Below are positions 1-9,178 of a DNA stretch of 64,000 bases, in pieces (the stretch's first letter is position 1; each line of letters opens with the position of its first letter). A program made the position numbers and the translations under genes. This stretch comes from Pseudomonadota bacterium (GTDB lineage Bacteria; Myxococcota; Myxococcia; Myxococcales; Vulgatibacteraceae), in NCBI GenBank assembly GCA_003242475.1, contig QGUN01000004.1, forward strand, positions 1-64,000, read 5' to 3'. Below the pieces are notes generated by a model. That model was not told where the DNA came from. It did no database searches and saw nothing but the letters and a program-made list of their open reading frames with translations.

Positions 1-150
1 GAGGCGGCGAATACCTCGAACCCAGCTCAATCTCTGGGCGAGGTCCTTTTCCGGACCTCGCTCGGAACTGCGGTTCCTGCCCGCTTCTCCGTTCGCGCTT
101 GCTATTCGGATTTCAGAGACCAAACCGACTCGCCGTCGGAAGCGAGCGGC
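1..150 (-). other. Probable leader of an rRNA operon running off the left edge
   Basis: No coding sequence fits here. Reading the minus strand downstream of the promoter at 151-179, positions 120-101 read GTCTCTGAAATCCGAATAGC. This resembles the boxA-type antitermination motif seen just before 16S or 23S rRNA genes in many bacteria. Positions 39-60 form a perfect 8-bp hairpin (CGAGGTCC/GGACCTCG), and a shorter CCCAG/CTGGG pairing overlaps the region further downstream, like the processing stalks of pre-rRNA leaders. The 16S gene itself would lie left of position 1 and is not seen, so this is inferred from motif resemblance and structure. An unknown structured leader of a tRNA or other stable RNA is the alternative. 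Confidence 0.45.
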
Positions 151-179
151 CTTTTAACCGCTCCCCGCCTCCGTGTCAA
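151..179 (-). promoter_or_regulatory. Strong sigma-70-like promoter, minus strand
   Basis: On the minus strand a perfect -35 box TTGACA (174-179) is followed after exactly 17 bases by TAAAAG (151-156), a four-of-six match to TATAAT. It points left into the boxA-like leader and is the best promoter at this end of the window. A stable RNA operon off the left edge is the likeliest target. Confidence 0.6.
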
Positions 180-180
180 G

Positions 181-582
181 GGGGTACGAACCCCTTGCGA
201 CCATGTCCGGCGCGGACGAAGGAGGGAACCTCCTCCGACGATCGAGGACACTCGCCTCGACCATCCACCTTCAACGCCGCGAGCACGCATGCCATTCCCG
301 AAGGAAGGCGCGCGCCACCAGGCGGCGCGGGGGATGGTGTTCGGTGCGGTCGACGAACGCGTCGACCTCATGACTCCCGTCGTTCGAAGGGCCTTCTCGA
401 CGAGCCCGAGGACGCCAAGAAGGCCCCTCGAACCACGGGTCCATGCCGTCTACCCCGAAGGGCCTGGGTCCCCGCTTTTCCGCCTGTCGGACTGGCGAAT
501 CGGATTCGACTTCCAGAGAGCGTCGCCTTTCGAGCTCGCCCCCGAAAGGCAAGTCGCGATCTACTCTCGCCGGCCGGAGTTG
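181..582. other. About 400 bases with no supported gene
   Basis: Between the end of gmk and the putative rRNA promoter I see no open frame with recognisable protein features on either strand. In particular rpoZ, which commonly follows gmk, is absent. A promoter-like pair on the minus strand (TTGACA at 581-586, 17-base spacer, TAGATC at 558-563) overlaps the gmk stop codon and could be an upstream rRNA promoter or start an untranslated RNA. A short palindrome around 178-196 (CAAGGGG/CCCCTTG) lies just upstream of the stronger promoter. Confidence 0.4.
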
Positions 583-1203
583 TCAACACCCGACGATGCG
601 CGAAGCTTCCGCGATGCGCCGGTCCTCCTCGGAACCCACCCCGGTGAGGTGACGAACGATGGCCGCGAGGACCTCCTCGGTGGATTCCAGAGTCGCGTTC
701 ACGACGGCGTAGTCGTAGGACTTCTTCCCCTCCTCGATCTCGGTTTCGGCCACCGCCAAGCGCCGACGGATGGACGCCTCGTCCTCCGTCCCCCGCGCCC
801 GCAGGCGCCGCGACAGCTCCTCCATGGACGGCGGCAGAAGCAGCACGGTGGCCGCCTCGGGATGGCGCGCCTTGATCTGCTTCCCTCCCTGCACGTCGAT
901 GTCGAAGAGAACCAGGGCGCCCTGCCGCGCCTTCTCGGCGTAGAGCGCGGGCGTTCCGTAGCGGGCGCCGTGGACCTCCGCCCACTCGAGGAGCTCGCCC
1001 TCGCGCCGCATCCGCTCGAATTCGCCCTCGTCGACGAAGTGGTAGTCGACGCCATCCACCTCACGACCACGCGGGGGCCGGGTGGTCACGGAGATGGAGA
1101 AGACCGCGTTCGGGAAACGCGCCAAGAGCCGCCGCGCGAGGGTGGTCTTGCCCGTCCCCGAGGGCGCGGAGAGAACCAGCATCAGTCCACGCTTTCCGGT
1201 CAC
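583..1203 (-). CDS. gmk: Guanylate kinase
   Basis: Phosphorylates GMP/dGMP to GDP/dGDP with ATP in the cytoplasm, a required step of guanine nucleotide synthesis. The 206-residue length is normal for the family. The P-loop SGTGKTT sits at residues 15-21, right after the N-terminal strand, and is followed by the usual GMP-binding stretch (RPPRGREVDGVDY) and lid helices. The start lies 3 bases after the yicC stop, matching the widespread yicC-gmk pairing. The usual downstream partner rpoZ is missing; the region beyond looks like an rRNA leader. It is the last gene of the long lipid A/core operon. No anomaly in the catalytic residues visible to me. Confidence 0.96.
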   Translation of the reverse strand: MTGKRGLMLVLSAPSGTGKTTLARRLLARFPNAVFSISVTTRPPRGREVDGVDYHFVDEGEFERMRREGELLEWAEVHGARYGTPALYAEKARQGALVLFDIDVQGGKQIKARHPEAATVLLLPPSMEELSRRLRARGTEDEASIRRRLAVAETEIEEGKKSYDYAVVNATLESTEEVLAAIVRHLTGVGSEEDRRIAEASRIVGC

Positions 1204-1206
1204 GAC

Positions 1207-2085
1207 CTACTCGACGTTCTGAACCTGTTCGCGGATGCGGTCGATCTCGGCCTTCATCTCGACCACCAGCTCGGCCGACTCCAGCCACGACGCCTTGGCG
1301 CCGAGGGTGTTGGCCTCACGGTTCATCTCCTGGACGAGGAAGTCCAGGCGACGACCGGCCGGCTCGTCGGCCTGAAGCAGTCGACGGCCTTGCTCCAGGT
1401 GCGAGGCGAGGCGGGTCAGCTCCTCCGAGACGTCCATGCGCTCGGCGAGGATGGCCAGCTCCTGGGCCATCCGCTGCGGATCGACCTCGCGGCCCTCGAG
1501 GATCTCCTCGACGCGCGCACGGGTTCGCTCCTGGCGCGCCTGGATGGCCTCCGGCGCGATCCGCTCCACCTCCGCCCGCAGCTCGGCAAGCCGCTCCAGG
1601 CGGCGCGCGATGTCGTCGCGGAGGTTGCGGCCTTCGCGCTCGCGCATCTCGACCAGCCGGTCGAGTGCCTCGGCGGTTGCCGCCTCGAGTGCGCGCCCCG
1701 CCTCGTCGAGATCGGTATCGGGCTCCTCCAGGCGGACGATCCCTTCCACACCCAGCAGATCGGCGATGGTGAGCTCCCCGGGAAGGCCCAGCCGCGACTG
1801 CAGGCTCCGGAGCTCCTCCACGATCCGATCGGCGAGGGCCGCGTCGACGCGGGGCTCGACTGCCGAGCCGGGCGCGGCGATGCGGCGCACCACGACGTCC
1901 ACGTGGCCGCGGACGATCCGCTCCTTGACCTGCCGGACCAGGGCCGGCTCGAGCGCGGAGAATTCGCGCGGCATGCGCACCCGCACCTCGCAATATCGCC
2001 CGTTGACCGAGCGGATCTCGACCACGAGCTCGTCGGTGCCGAAGTACGCCCTGCCGGTCCCGAATCCGGTCATCGATCGGATCAT
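1207..2085 (-). CDS. yicC: YicC family endoribonuclease-like protein
   Basis: A 292-residue YicC-family protein, recognised by the conserved opening MIRSMTGFG and the conserved tail ELVVEMKAEIDRIREQVQN. E. coli YicC has been described as an endoribonuclease linked to small-RNA decay; the role here is inferred from the family. The middle (about residues 90-240) is charged and helical, consistent with a coiled-coil region. It is followed immediately by gmk, the commonest neighbour of yicC in bacteria, and preceded by a GT9 glycosyltransferase 34 bases upstream, so it probably rides on the lipopolysaccharide operon rather than taking part in it. Confidence 0.9.
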   Translation of the reverse strand: MIRSMTGFGTGRAYFGTDELVVEIRSVNGRYCEVRVRMPREFSALEPALVRQVKERIVRGHVDVVVRRIAAPGSAVEPRVDAALADRIVEELRSLQSRLGLPGELTIADLLGVEGIVRLEEPDTDLDEAGRALEAATAEALDRLVEMREREGRNLRDDIARRLERLAELRAEVERIAPEAIQARQERTRARVEEILEGREVDPQRMAQELAILAERMDVSEELTRLASHLEQGRRLLQADEPAGRRLDFLVQEMNREANTLGAKASWLESAELVVEMKAEIDRIREQVQNVE

Positions 2086-2119
2086 GGGGCAAGCCTCTAA
2101 TCCCTGCCGCGGCGAAAGA

Positions 2120-3214
2120 TCAACCCGCGAGCTCTCTCCCCTCCCCCGTGCGAGGAAAGACCTGGTCGGCGGCGCGCAGGACGGCCTCCACCTCGTCGCC
2201 CTCGCACCCGCGCAGATCGACGGCGACGAAACGAGCGCCCGGATGTCCCCACCGCTCGGGATCGGTGGCGAGGAAGACGGCGACGGTGGGGACGCCGCAG
2301 GCCACGCCGAGGTGCATGGGGCCGGTGTCGTTGGTGACGAAGGCCCGGGCGAGGGAGAGGAGCGCAGCCAGCTCGCAAAGATTCGTCGGGGGTGCCAGAT
2401 GGGCGCGGCCGCCGGAGGCCTCCACCACGGCGCGCGCGAGCGCTTCCTCCCCGGGGCCCCACAAGATCACCGGCACGAGGGCGAACCGCTCCGCCAGGCG
2501 AACCGCGAGCTCGCCGTAGCGCGCGGCATCCCAGCGGCGGATGGCCATGCGAGCGCCGGGGTTGAGCACGAGGAGGCGGTCGACGTCGATCCCCTGCGCG
2601 GCGAGCAGCTCGCGCATGCGCTGACGCGCCGCTTCGTCTCGCGCCAGCGGGGTCTCGAGCTCGCGCCCCGCCTCCGGGATGCCGAGGGGCGAGAGCAGCG
2701 AAAGCTTGACCGCCACGTCTTGGACCACGTTCGCGGGTGGTGGAACCGGGTGGTCGAAGAAGTGGCGCGCCGGGCCGCGATCGTGCCCGATGACGAGGCG
2801 TGGCCGGACCGCGCGAGCGAGAAGGGCCGCGGTGAGGCTGAAGGCGTGGTAGTGCCCCGCCTCGATCACCACGTCGAAACGCTCGCGTCGAAGTCGAGAC
2901 AGCTGGGCGAGAAAGCGTCGCGGCCGCCGAAAGAAATCGCGCTTCTCGAAGGGCTCCAAGCGGTCGACGTAGGGCAAGCCCTCGACCAGGTCGCGCTTGG
3001 AGGCGGCGTGGAGGAAAACGATCCGCGCCCCGGGCAGGCCGCGCCGCAGCGCGCGCAGCAAGGGGATCGTCAGCAGGACGTTGCCCACGCGCTCGTCGGT
3101 GCGGATGACCAGCACCCGCTCCACCCGCTGTACCGGCCGGCGCCGAGGCTTGCCGAAGACGAGAAGAGCCAGGCCGATGACCACGGCCCGCCCCAGGGCG
3201 CGCAGCGGTCTCAC
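2120..3214 (-). CDS. GT9-family heptosyltransferase-like glycosyltransferase
   Basis: A 364-residue GT-B enzyme of family GT9, which transfers ADP-activated heptose to the lipopolysaccharide core at the inner face of the inner membrane. Visible marks are the N-terminal nucleotide-fold strand [18 protein letters not shown], the LNPGAR turn opening the second domain, the ...[12 protein letters not shown] motif, and [20 protein letters not shown] near residue 300, which forms the donor site. A GTG start at 3214 is chosen because it overlaps the TGA of the upstream Trm112-like gene as GTGA; longer frames upstream only shadow that gene. The N-terminus has a hydrophobic stretch ([11 protein letters not shown]). 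Which sugar position it modifies cannot be told from sequence. Confidence 0.85.
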   Translation of the reverse strand: MRPLRALGRAVVIGLALLVFGKPRRRPVQRVERVLVIRTDERVGNVLLTIPLLRALRRGLPGARIVFLHAASKRDLVEGLPYVDRLEPFEKRDFFRRPRRFLAQLSRLRRERFDVVIEAGHYHAFSLTAALLARAVRPRLVIGHDRGPARHFFDHPVPPPANVVQDVAVKLSLLSPLGIPEAGRELETPLARDEAARQRMRELLAAQGIDVDRLLVLNPGARMAIRRWDAARYGELAVRLAERFALVPVILWGPGEEALARAVVEASGGRAHLAPPTNLCELAALLSLARAFVTNDTGPMHLGVACGVPTVAVFLATDPERWGHPGARFVAVDLRGCEGDEVEAVLRAADQVFPRTGEGRELAG

Positions 3215-3378
3215 GACGATTCCGTCGGCCGGGCCTCCTCGACGAGCAGGACGGGGATGCCGTCGCGCACCGGGAAGGCGAGCCGGCAGCCGAGGCAGAC
3301 GATCTCCCCGTCCGATTCGGTGAGCTCCCCCTTGCACCGGGGACAGGCGAGGATCTCGGCGGGGTCGAAGGTCTTCAC
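3211..3378 (-). CDS. Trm112-like zinc-ribbon protein
   Basis: A 55-residue protein with two Cys pairs, CPRC (residues 12-15) and CLGC (28-31), followed by [12 protein letters not shown], the signature of the Trm112/YcaR family. In eukaryotes and archaea Trm112 activates methyltransferases; bacterial members are often encoded beside lipid A genes such as lpxK and have no settled function. The GTG start at 3378 is set by a good ribosome site (AAGGAG) a few bases upstream and gives the canonical family length. It overlaps the next gene by 4 bases and follows the GT4 gene by 10 bases, so it is translated as part of the core operon. Confidence 0.88.
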   Translation of the reverse strand: MKTFDPAEILACPRCKGELTESDGEIVCLGCRLAFPVRDGIPVLLVEEARPTESS

Positions 3379-3388
3379 GAAAACTCCT

Positions 3389-4540
3389 TCAAAACGGGCG
3401 CAGGAACGATGCCGCGGAGGGCTGCGCCAGCGCCCTCTCGTAGAGCGCGAAAAGCGCCTCCCTGCGCCGCCGCGGCGTATATAGCGCAAGCGCCCGCTCC
3501 CGTCCTGCTCGGCCGAGGGCCCGGGCGCGCTCGCGGTCCGAAAGCAGCCAGTACATGGCCTCGGCCAGGGCCTCGGGGTCGTCGGGATCGCAGAGGCGCC
3601 CCGTCTCTCGATCGACCACCGCCTCGGCCACCGCGCCGAAGCGCCCGCCGAGGACGGCACAGCCGCAGGCCATGGCCTCGAGGACGGCGCGGCAGGTGCC
3701 GTCGTTGCCGGGGGCGATCCACGCCTTGACGTCGAAGGCGCGGTAGGCGTCGACCAGCGCCTCGCCGGTACGGTAGCCGGCCAGAAGCACGCGCTTTTCC
3801 AGACCCAAGCGCCGGATCAGCTCCTGTACCGCGGGGATCCCCTCCCCCCGGCCCACGAGGACGAGGTAGGCCTCGGGGACGTGCGGGAGGACGCGGGCGA
3901 AGGCGCGGATCAGATCGGCGTGGCGCCGGTCGGGCTTGATGCGGGAGACGATGCCGACAAGTGGCGCCGTCGGGGAGATGCCGAGCTCGCGGCGGAGACG
4001 CGAGGGGCCGGGCGAGAATCGCTCTCCGTCGACGCGACCGGGGAGGAGCGAGATCCGCTCCGGCAAGATGCCGTGGTGCTGCTCCAGCGCCCGAGCGTGC
4101 TCCCTCGAGGGAACGGCGAAGCGATCGGTTTGCGCATGGGCGAGGCTGCGCGCGAAACCGCGGGCCGTATTGGCGACCAGCTCGGTGGAGCGAACGATCC
4201 GCACGCGCTCGCGCAGCGCGCCGGCGGCGGCGAGGAGCGCCACGTGGTGGTCGTTGGAGAAGCGGCAGTGCAGGACCTCCCAGGCACCCTCGCGAAGCCG
4301 ACGCCGAAGATGCAGCACGTCTGCGACCACGCGGCGGGGGTCGAACTTGCGGCAGAGGTCGAGCCCCTCCTCCACCGGCAGGCCGAGGGCCTCCACGCGC
4401 TCGCGCAGACTCCCCTCCCGCCGGGTGTCGAATGCGAGCGTCACCTCGTGGCCCGCCTCGCGAAGGGTGAGGGCGTCCTCGAGCATCAGCTCGGCCGGCC
4501 CGGTGTACTCAGGCGTCGAGCAGAGGAGGAGGATCCTCAT
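3389..4540 (-). CDS. GT4-family glycosyltransferase
   Basis: A 383-residue GT-B glycosyltransferase of family GT4. The N-terminus [20 protein letters not shown] is the usual acceptor-domain strand and loop. The second domain starts near [16 protein letters not shown], and [19 protein letters not shown] near residue 300 is the conserved donor-binding segment that carries the EX7E-like glutamates. Start ATG at 4540 overlaps the hldE adenylyltransferase stop as ATGA. Given its place between heptose-nucleotide synthesis and a GT9 enzyme it probably extends the lipopolysaccharide core or O-chain base, but donor and acceptor are not predictable from the sequence. Confidence 0.87.
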   Translation of the reverse strand: MRILLLCSTPEYTGPAELMLEDALTLREAGHEVTLAFDTRREGSLRERVEALGLPVEEGLDLCRKFDPRRVVADVLHLRRRLREGAWEVLHCRFSNDHHVALLAAAGALRERVRIVRSTELVANTARGFARSLAHAQTDRFAVPSREHARALEQHHGILPERISLLPGRVDGERFSPGPSRLRRELGISPTAPLVGIVSRIKPDRRHADLIRAFARVLPHVPEAYLVLVGRGEGIPAVQELIRRLGLEKRVLLAGYRTGEALVDAYRAFDVKAWIAPGNDGTCRAVLEAMACGCAVLGGRFGAVAEAVVDRETGRLCDPDDPEALAEAMYWLLSDRERARALGRAGRERALALYTPRRRREALFALYERALAQPSAASFLRPF

Positions 4541-5018
4541 CGGCCGAGCCTCTCGATCAGCGCGGTGGTCGAATGGTCCTTCGGGTCGCCGGCGATGGCG
4601 ACCCGCCCGCCGTACTTTTCCACCTCGATGCGCTCGGGGATGGATTCGGGCGTGTAGTCGGTGCCCTTGACGTGGACGTCGGGACGGATGGCGCGGATCA
4701 CCTCCACCACGGTGCGCTCGTCGAAGATCACCACGTGATCGACGCAGCCGAGGGCGGCGACGAGCTCGGCGCGCTCGTCCTCGGGGATCACCGGCCGGCC
4801 CTCGCCCTTGTTCGCGCGGGTCGAGGCATCGCTGTTGACCGCCACCACGAGGACGTCGGCGAGCTGCCGGGCCGCCTCCAGGTAGCGCACGTGCCCGACG
4901 TGGAGAAGGTCGAAGACGCCGTTGGCGAGGGCGATCGTCCGTCCCTGCCGACGGTGCTCCTGGACGAGTTCCACGACGACGGGGAGGCTGGCGATCTTCT
5001 TCGCGGAGGGGGCGCGCA

Positions 5019-5019
<1 letters not shown>
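4537..5019 (-). CDS. hldE (C-terminal half; rfaE2): D-glycero-beta-D-manno-heptose 1-phosphate adenylyltransferase
   Basis: Makes ADP-heptose from heptose 1-phosphate and ATP, supplying the core heptosyltransferases. The 160-residue protein is a single nucleotidyltransferase domain: [11 protein letters not shown] places the catalytic HxGH at residues 40-43, and [12 protein letters not shown] lies on the substrate side. In E. coli this activity is the C-terminal half of HldE; here it is a separate gene directly after the kinase gene. Two starts are possible: ATG at 5019 (TGATG overlap with the kinase stop, used here) or GTG one codon upstream at 5022. Either way the two halves are translationally coupled. 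Confidence 0.92.
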
Positions 5020-6023
<1,004 letters not shown>

Positions 6024-6024
6024 C

Positions 6025-6978
6025 TCACGCGACGCCCGAGGGGGCAAGGTTCTCCGTGACCTCCTCGGGAGGTCGCGTCTTCCAGCGGCGGTGAATCCAG
6101 TACCAGAGCTCGGGTGCCTCGCGGATCCGATCCTCGAGCGCCCGGTTGAGCCGCGCGGTGAAGGCGAGGCGATCCGCGGCGGGATCGCCGCTGCGGTCGA
6201 AGGGGATGGGTCCCTCGATCAGCACGCGGTGCCGCCCCTGGGGAAGCCGGCGCAGAAGGACCAGGAAGACCGGCGCGTCGGTGCGCTCGGCCAGGACCGC
6301 GGGGGCGGGGGTGGTGGCGGCGAGCCGGCCGAAGAAGGGGGCGAAGACGGCGCGCCGCGGGATCATGTTCTGGTCGATCATCAGCGCCAGGACCTCGCCC
6401 GAGCGCAGCACCCTCAGCGCGTCCCGAATCGAGCCGGAATCCGGAAGTTCGCGCAGGCCGGCGCGCCTTCGCTGCTCGAGCCAGAAACGGTTGAAGGGAT
6501 TCTCGGGGAGGCGCTTGGTGATGGCGGTCAGGGGCAGCCCGCGGCGCGCGAAGAAGGAGCCGAGCAGCTCGAAATTGCCGAAGTGCGCGGTGGCGACGAT
6601 CGCCCCGTTGCCGCGGGCGCGATGCTCCTCGAAGCGCCGGTAGTCCTCCGGGTCGAACTCGACCAGCTCGTGCGCCCGCTCGGCGGAGAGATAGGGCGCC
6701 CGCAAGAACTCGACGAGGAGCATTCCCAGGTGGCGGTAGAAGTCGCGGAGGATGGCTTCGCGTTCGGCCTCGCTCTTCTCCGGGAAGGCCTGCCGGAGGT
6801 TGTCGCGGGCCACGCGCCGACGAACTCCGACGTGGCGGACGAGGTCGCCGATCCGCCGGCCCACCCAGAGGAGGACGGGCAGCGGTGTCAGGGCGGCGGC
6901 GAGGGCAAGGGGCCTTCCGCCCGAGAGCAAGGTCGCCGCGATCAGCGCGGCGAGGACGACCCCGCCCCACACCATCAT
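6025..6978 (-). CDS. lpxL-like: Lipid A biosynthesis lauroyl/myristoyl acyltransferase family protein
   Basis: A 317-residue member of the LpxL/LpxM (HtrB) family, which adds secondary acyl chains to lipid A at the inner membrane. There is an N-terminal hydrophobic segment (about residues 2-40), the catalytic HX4E box AHFGNFE near residue 125, and a conserved MIDQN segment followed by FGRLAATTPAPAVLAERT. The start ATG 6978 overlaps the lpxK stop (ATGA) and has GAGGAGG five bases upstream. Position directly after lpxK fits a late lipid A acylation role. Whether it acts as LpxL or LpxM is not decidable; no second copy is in the window. Confidence 0.9.
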   Translation of the reverse strand: MMVWGGVVLAALIAATLLSGGRPLALAAALTPLPVLLWVGRRIGDLVRHVGVRRRVARDNLRQAFPEKSEAEREAILRDFYRHLGMLLVEFLRAPYLSAERAHELVEFDPEDYRRFEEHRARGNGAIVATAHFGNFELLGSFFARRGLPLTAITKRLPENPFNRFWLEQRRRAGLRELPDSGSIRDALRVLRSGEVLALMIDQNMIPRRAVFAPFFGRLAATTPAPAVLAERTDAPVFLVLLRRLPQGRHRVLIEGPIPFDRSGDPAADRLAFTARLNRALEDRIREAPELWYWIHRRWKTRPPEEVTENLAPSGVA

Positions 6979-8069
6979 GCCGCCCTCCTCCGCGGCGCGA
7001 GGCGATCGAGCCAGGACTCGATCCGCTCCTTTCCGTCCACGACTTCCACCTCCACGCGCGCCACGAGGACGCGAGGATCGCCCGAAAGCTCCGATGGCAG
7101 GCGGACCGCGTCCTTCTCGGTGCAGAGGACGTGCGTGGCGCCTCGGCGCGAAAGGCGCGCGAAGATCTCCTCGAGCTCCCGCCTCGAAAATCGATGGTGG
7201 TCGGGAAAGAGCGCCTCGTCCACGATCTCTGCGCCGAGCGCGCGCGCGGTCTGACGAAAGGAATCCGGCCTCGCCAGGCCAGCGACGAGGAGGACGCGCG
7301 CGCCCCGCCACTCCGACCTCTCCACCTCGGTGGCGAGGTCGGCCCGGAAGATGCCGGCGGGGCGGTAGCGGGAGCGAACGGGGGCGTGACCGGTCAGGGA
7401 CTCCGCGATCCGCGCCGCCTCCTCGACCTCTGCCGGTCGGCCCTCGTCCACCTTGGAGATCCAGCAGAGGTCTGCGCGGCCGAGGGCCATCGGCGGCTCG
7501 CGCAGCGGGCCGCGCGGAAGCAGCCGCCGGTTGCCGAAGGGCGAGCCGCCGTCGAGGACCACCAGGTCGAGGTCGCGGTGAAGCGCGAGGTACTGAAAGC
7601 CGTCGTCGAGGATCAGGATCTCCGCGCCGAGCTCGGCGGCGCGCCGGGCCAGGCGGGCCCGATCGCTCCCGACGAGGACGAGAGTTCCCGGGCAGCGGCG
7701 CGCGATCAGCACCGGCTCGTCGCCGCCCTCCTCCGCGCTCGCCAGGACCCGCTCGCCATCGGCGACGACGATCTCTCCCCTCCCCTTCCGGCCGTATCCG
7801 CGGGACAGGACCGCCGGGCGGAAACCGCGCTCGAGAAGTCTGCTCGCCAGGTAGATGGCGACCGGCGTCTTCCCCGCGCCCCCGACGGCGAGGTTGCCCA
7901 CCGAGATCACCGGCAATCCGGCGCGCACCACCCGGAGCCGACCCGCCCGGTAGAGCCGGGCGCGAAGCGAGACCGCGGCCCGGTAGAGGGCCTCGGGCGC
8001 AGCGAGGGGAGCGAGCCTGAGGCGCTGGGCCAGGCTGCGGCTCTCCTCGTGAAAGAAGGAGGGCGTCAT
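6975..8069 (-). CDS. lpxK: Tetraacyldisaccharide 4'-kinase
   Basis: Phosphorylates the 4' position of the lipid A disaccharide to give lipid IVA, at the inner membrane. The 364-residue protein shows the LpxK P-loop VGNLAVGGAGKTPVAIYLA near residue 55, the RGYGRK box, LDDGFQYLALHRDLDLVVLD and a late ALFPDHHRFS segment, all typical of the family. ATG 8069 overlaps the upstream heptosyltransferase stop as ATGA. It sits between waaF-like and acyltransferase genes, so the lipid A kinase, core transferases and acyltransferase are co-transcribed. Confidence 0.95.
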   Translation of the reverse strand: MTPSFFHEESRSLAQRLRLAPLAAPEALYRAAVSLRARLYRAGRLRVVRAGLPVISVGNLAVGGAGKTPVAIYLASRLLERGFRPAVLSRGYGRKGRGEIVVADGERVLASAEEGGDEPVLIARRCPGTLVLVGSDRARLARRAAELGAEILILDDGFQYLALHRDLDLVVLDGGSPFGNRRLLPRGPLREPPMALGRADLCWISKVDEGRPAEVEEAARIAESLTGHAPVRSRYRPAGIFRADLATEVERSEWRGARVLLVAGLARPDSFRQTARALGAEIVDEALFPDHHRFSRRELEEIFARLSRRGATHVLCTEKDAVRLPSELSGDPRVLVARVEVEVVDGKERIESWLDRLAPRRRAA

Positions 8070-9178
8070 GCCCCCGGCTCCATCCGGCCGTAGGGACGGC
8101 GCATGGTCGCCGCACGCTGCGCCAGGCCGAGCAGCGCCTCGCGGCAGGCCCGCTCGGCCGCGACACCTCCGCCTTCGCGTCCGGCGCGAAGCGCCGCGCG
8201 CGCCGCCTCCAGCACCACCTCGGCCGGCAGCGCCTCCAGACAGGCGCGATCGCCTTGCGCGCAGCCGCCCTTGCCGTAGTTGGTACAGGGAGAACAGGAG
8301 AGCGGCAGCGCCACCACCCCTCCCAGTCCCGGCGCCGGCCCCCACCGGCGCTGCGAGGTCGGCCCGAAGACGGCGATCACCGGTGTTCCCACCGCCTGCG
8401 CCAGATGGGCCGGTCCCGAGTCCACGGTGACGAGGAGCGAGAGGCGGGAAAGGACCGCGGCGAGTCCCGCGACGTCCAGGCTCGCCGTCTCGCCCAGGGG
8501 GGGGCGGGCGAGTCCGGAGCGCAGCCGATCGAGCTCGGCGCGATCCTCGGGACCGCCGACGAGAACCACCTCGACTCCCTCCCGTTGCAGGGCCGCACCC
8601 ACCTCGGCGAAGCGCTCGGGCGGCCAGCGCTTGAGGCTCCAGCGCGCGCCCGGTGCCAGGCCGACCAGCGGCGCGCCACCGGCAGGGTCGACGAGGCGCG
8701 CGGCGAGCTCGAGGGCTTCGGGAAGCAGCGCCACCTGCGGACGGAGGTCGCCGGGACGGAGGCCGAGGGGCTCGAGGGCGTCGAAGTAGAGCGCCGCCGC
8801 CGGCTTTTCGTCGAGGATGGGGCCGCCGCCGAAGAGCGAGCCCAGCGCCCCGCGGATCCCCTTTCGCTTCACCAGCCGGAGGCGACGCCGGGCGCGCAGC
8901 CGCAAGAGGATCGCGAGCGTGCGCGCCTTGTTCTGGAAGTCCACCGCCAGGTCGAAGGGCCCGCCCTCGTCCATCGCGCGAAGCAACTCCTGAACACCGC
9001 CTTCCCGCGGGAGGCCCCAGACGCGCGAGACGAAGGGAAGACCGCGAAAGAGGGGCGCGTAGGCGGGGCTGGTCAGAATCTCCACCGGCGCGCCGGCCTG
9101 CGCGGCCAGGGCGCGGAGAGCGGGCGTGACGAGGACCACGTCTCCGAGCGCCGAGGTTCGAAGCGCGAGCACGCGCAT
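8066..9178 (-). CDS. waaF-like: ADP-heptose:LPS heptosyltransferase, WaaF-like
   Basis: A 370-residue GT9 enzyme. MRVLALRTSALGDVVLVTPAL is the N-terminal heptosyltransferase motif. GLAPGARWSLKRWPPERFAE opens the C-terminal domain, and DSGPAHLAQAVGTPVIAVFG holds the ADP-heptose site. The Cys-rich stretch SCSPCTNYGKGGCAQGDRAC is typical of heptosyltransferase II (WaaF) relatives. The start ATG 9178 shares one base with the waaA stop (TGATG). It belongs to the same family as the GT9 protein at 2120-3214 but is clearly diverged, so the two likely add different heptoses. The C-terminus carries about 25 extra residues rich in Arg and Ala. Confidence 0.9.
   Translation of the reverse strand: MRVLALRTSALGDVVLVTPALRALAAQAGAPVEILTSPAYAPLFRGLPFVSRVWGLPREGGVQELLRAMDEGGPFDLAVDFQNKARTLAILLRLRARRRLRLVKRKGIRGALGSLFGGGPILDEKPAAALYFDALEPLGLRPGDLRPQVALLPEALELAARLVDPAGGAPLVGLAPGARWSLKRWPPERFAEVGAALQREGVEVVLVGGPEDRAELDRLRSGLARPPLGETASLDVAGLAAVLSRLSLLVTVDSGPAHLAQAVGTPVIAVFGPTSQRRWGPAPGLGGVVALPLSCSPCTNYGKGGCAQGDRACLEALPAEVVLEAARAALRAGREGGGVAAERACREALLGLAQRAATMRRPYGRMEPGA

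Noticed and set aside
289-2100. A 603-codon plus-strand open frame over gmk and yicC
   Set aside because: It is antisense to two clearly conserved genes, has no recognisable domain and reflects the high GC content.
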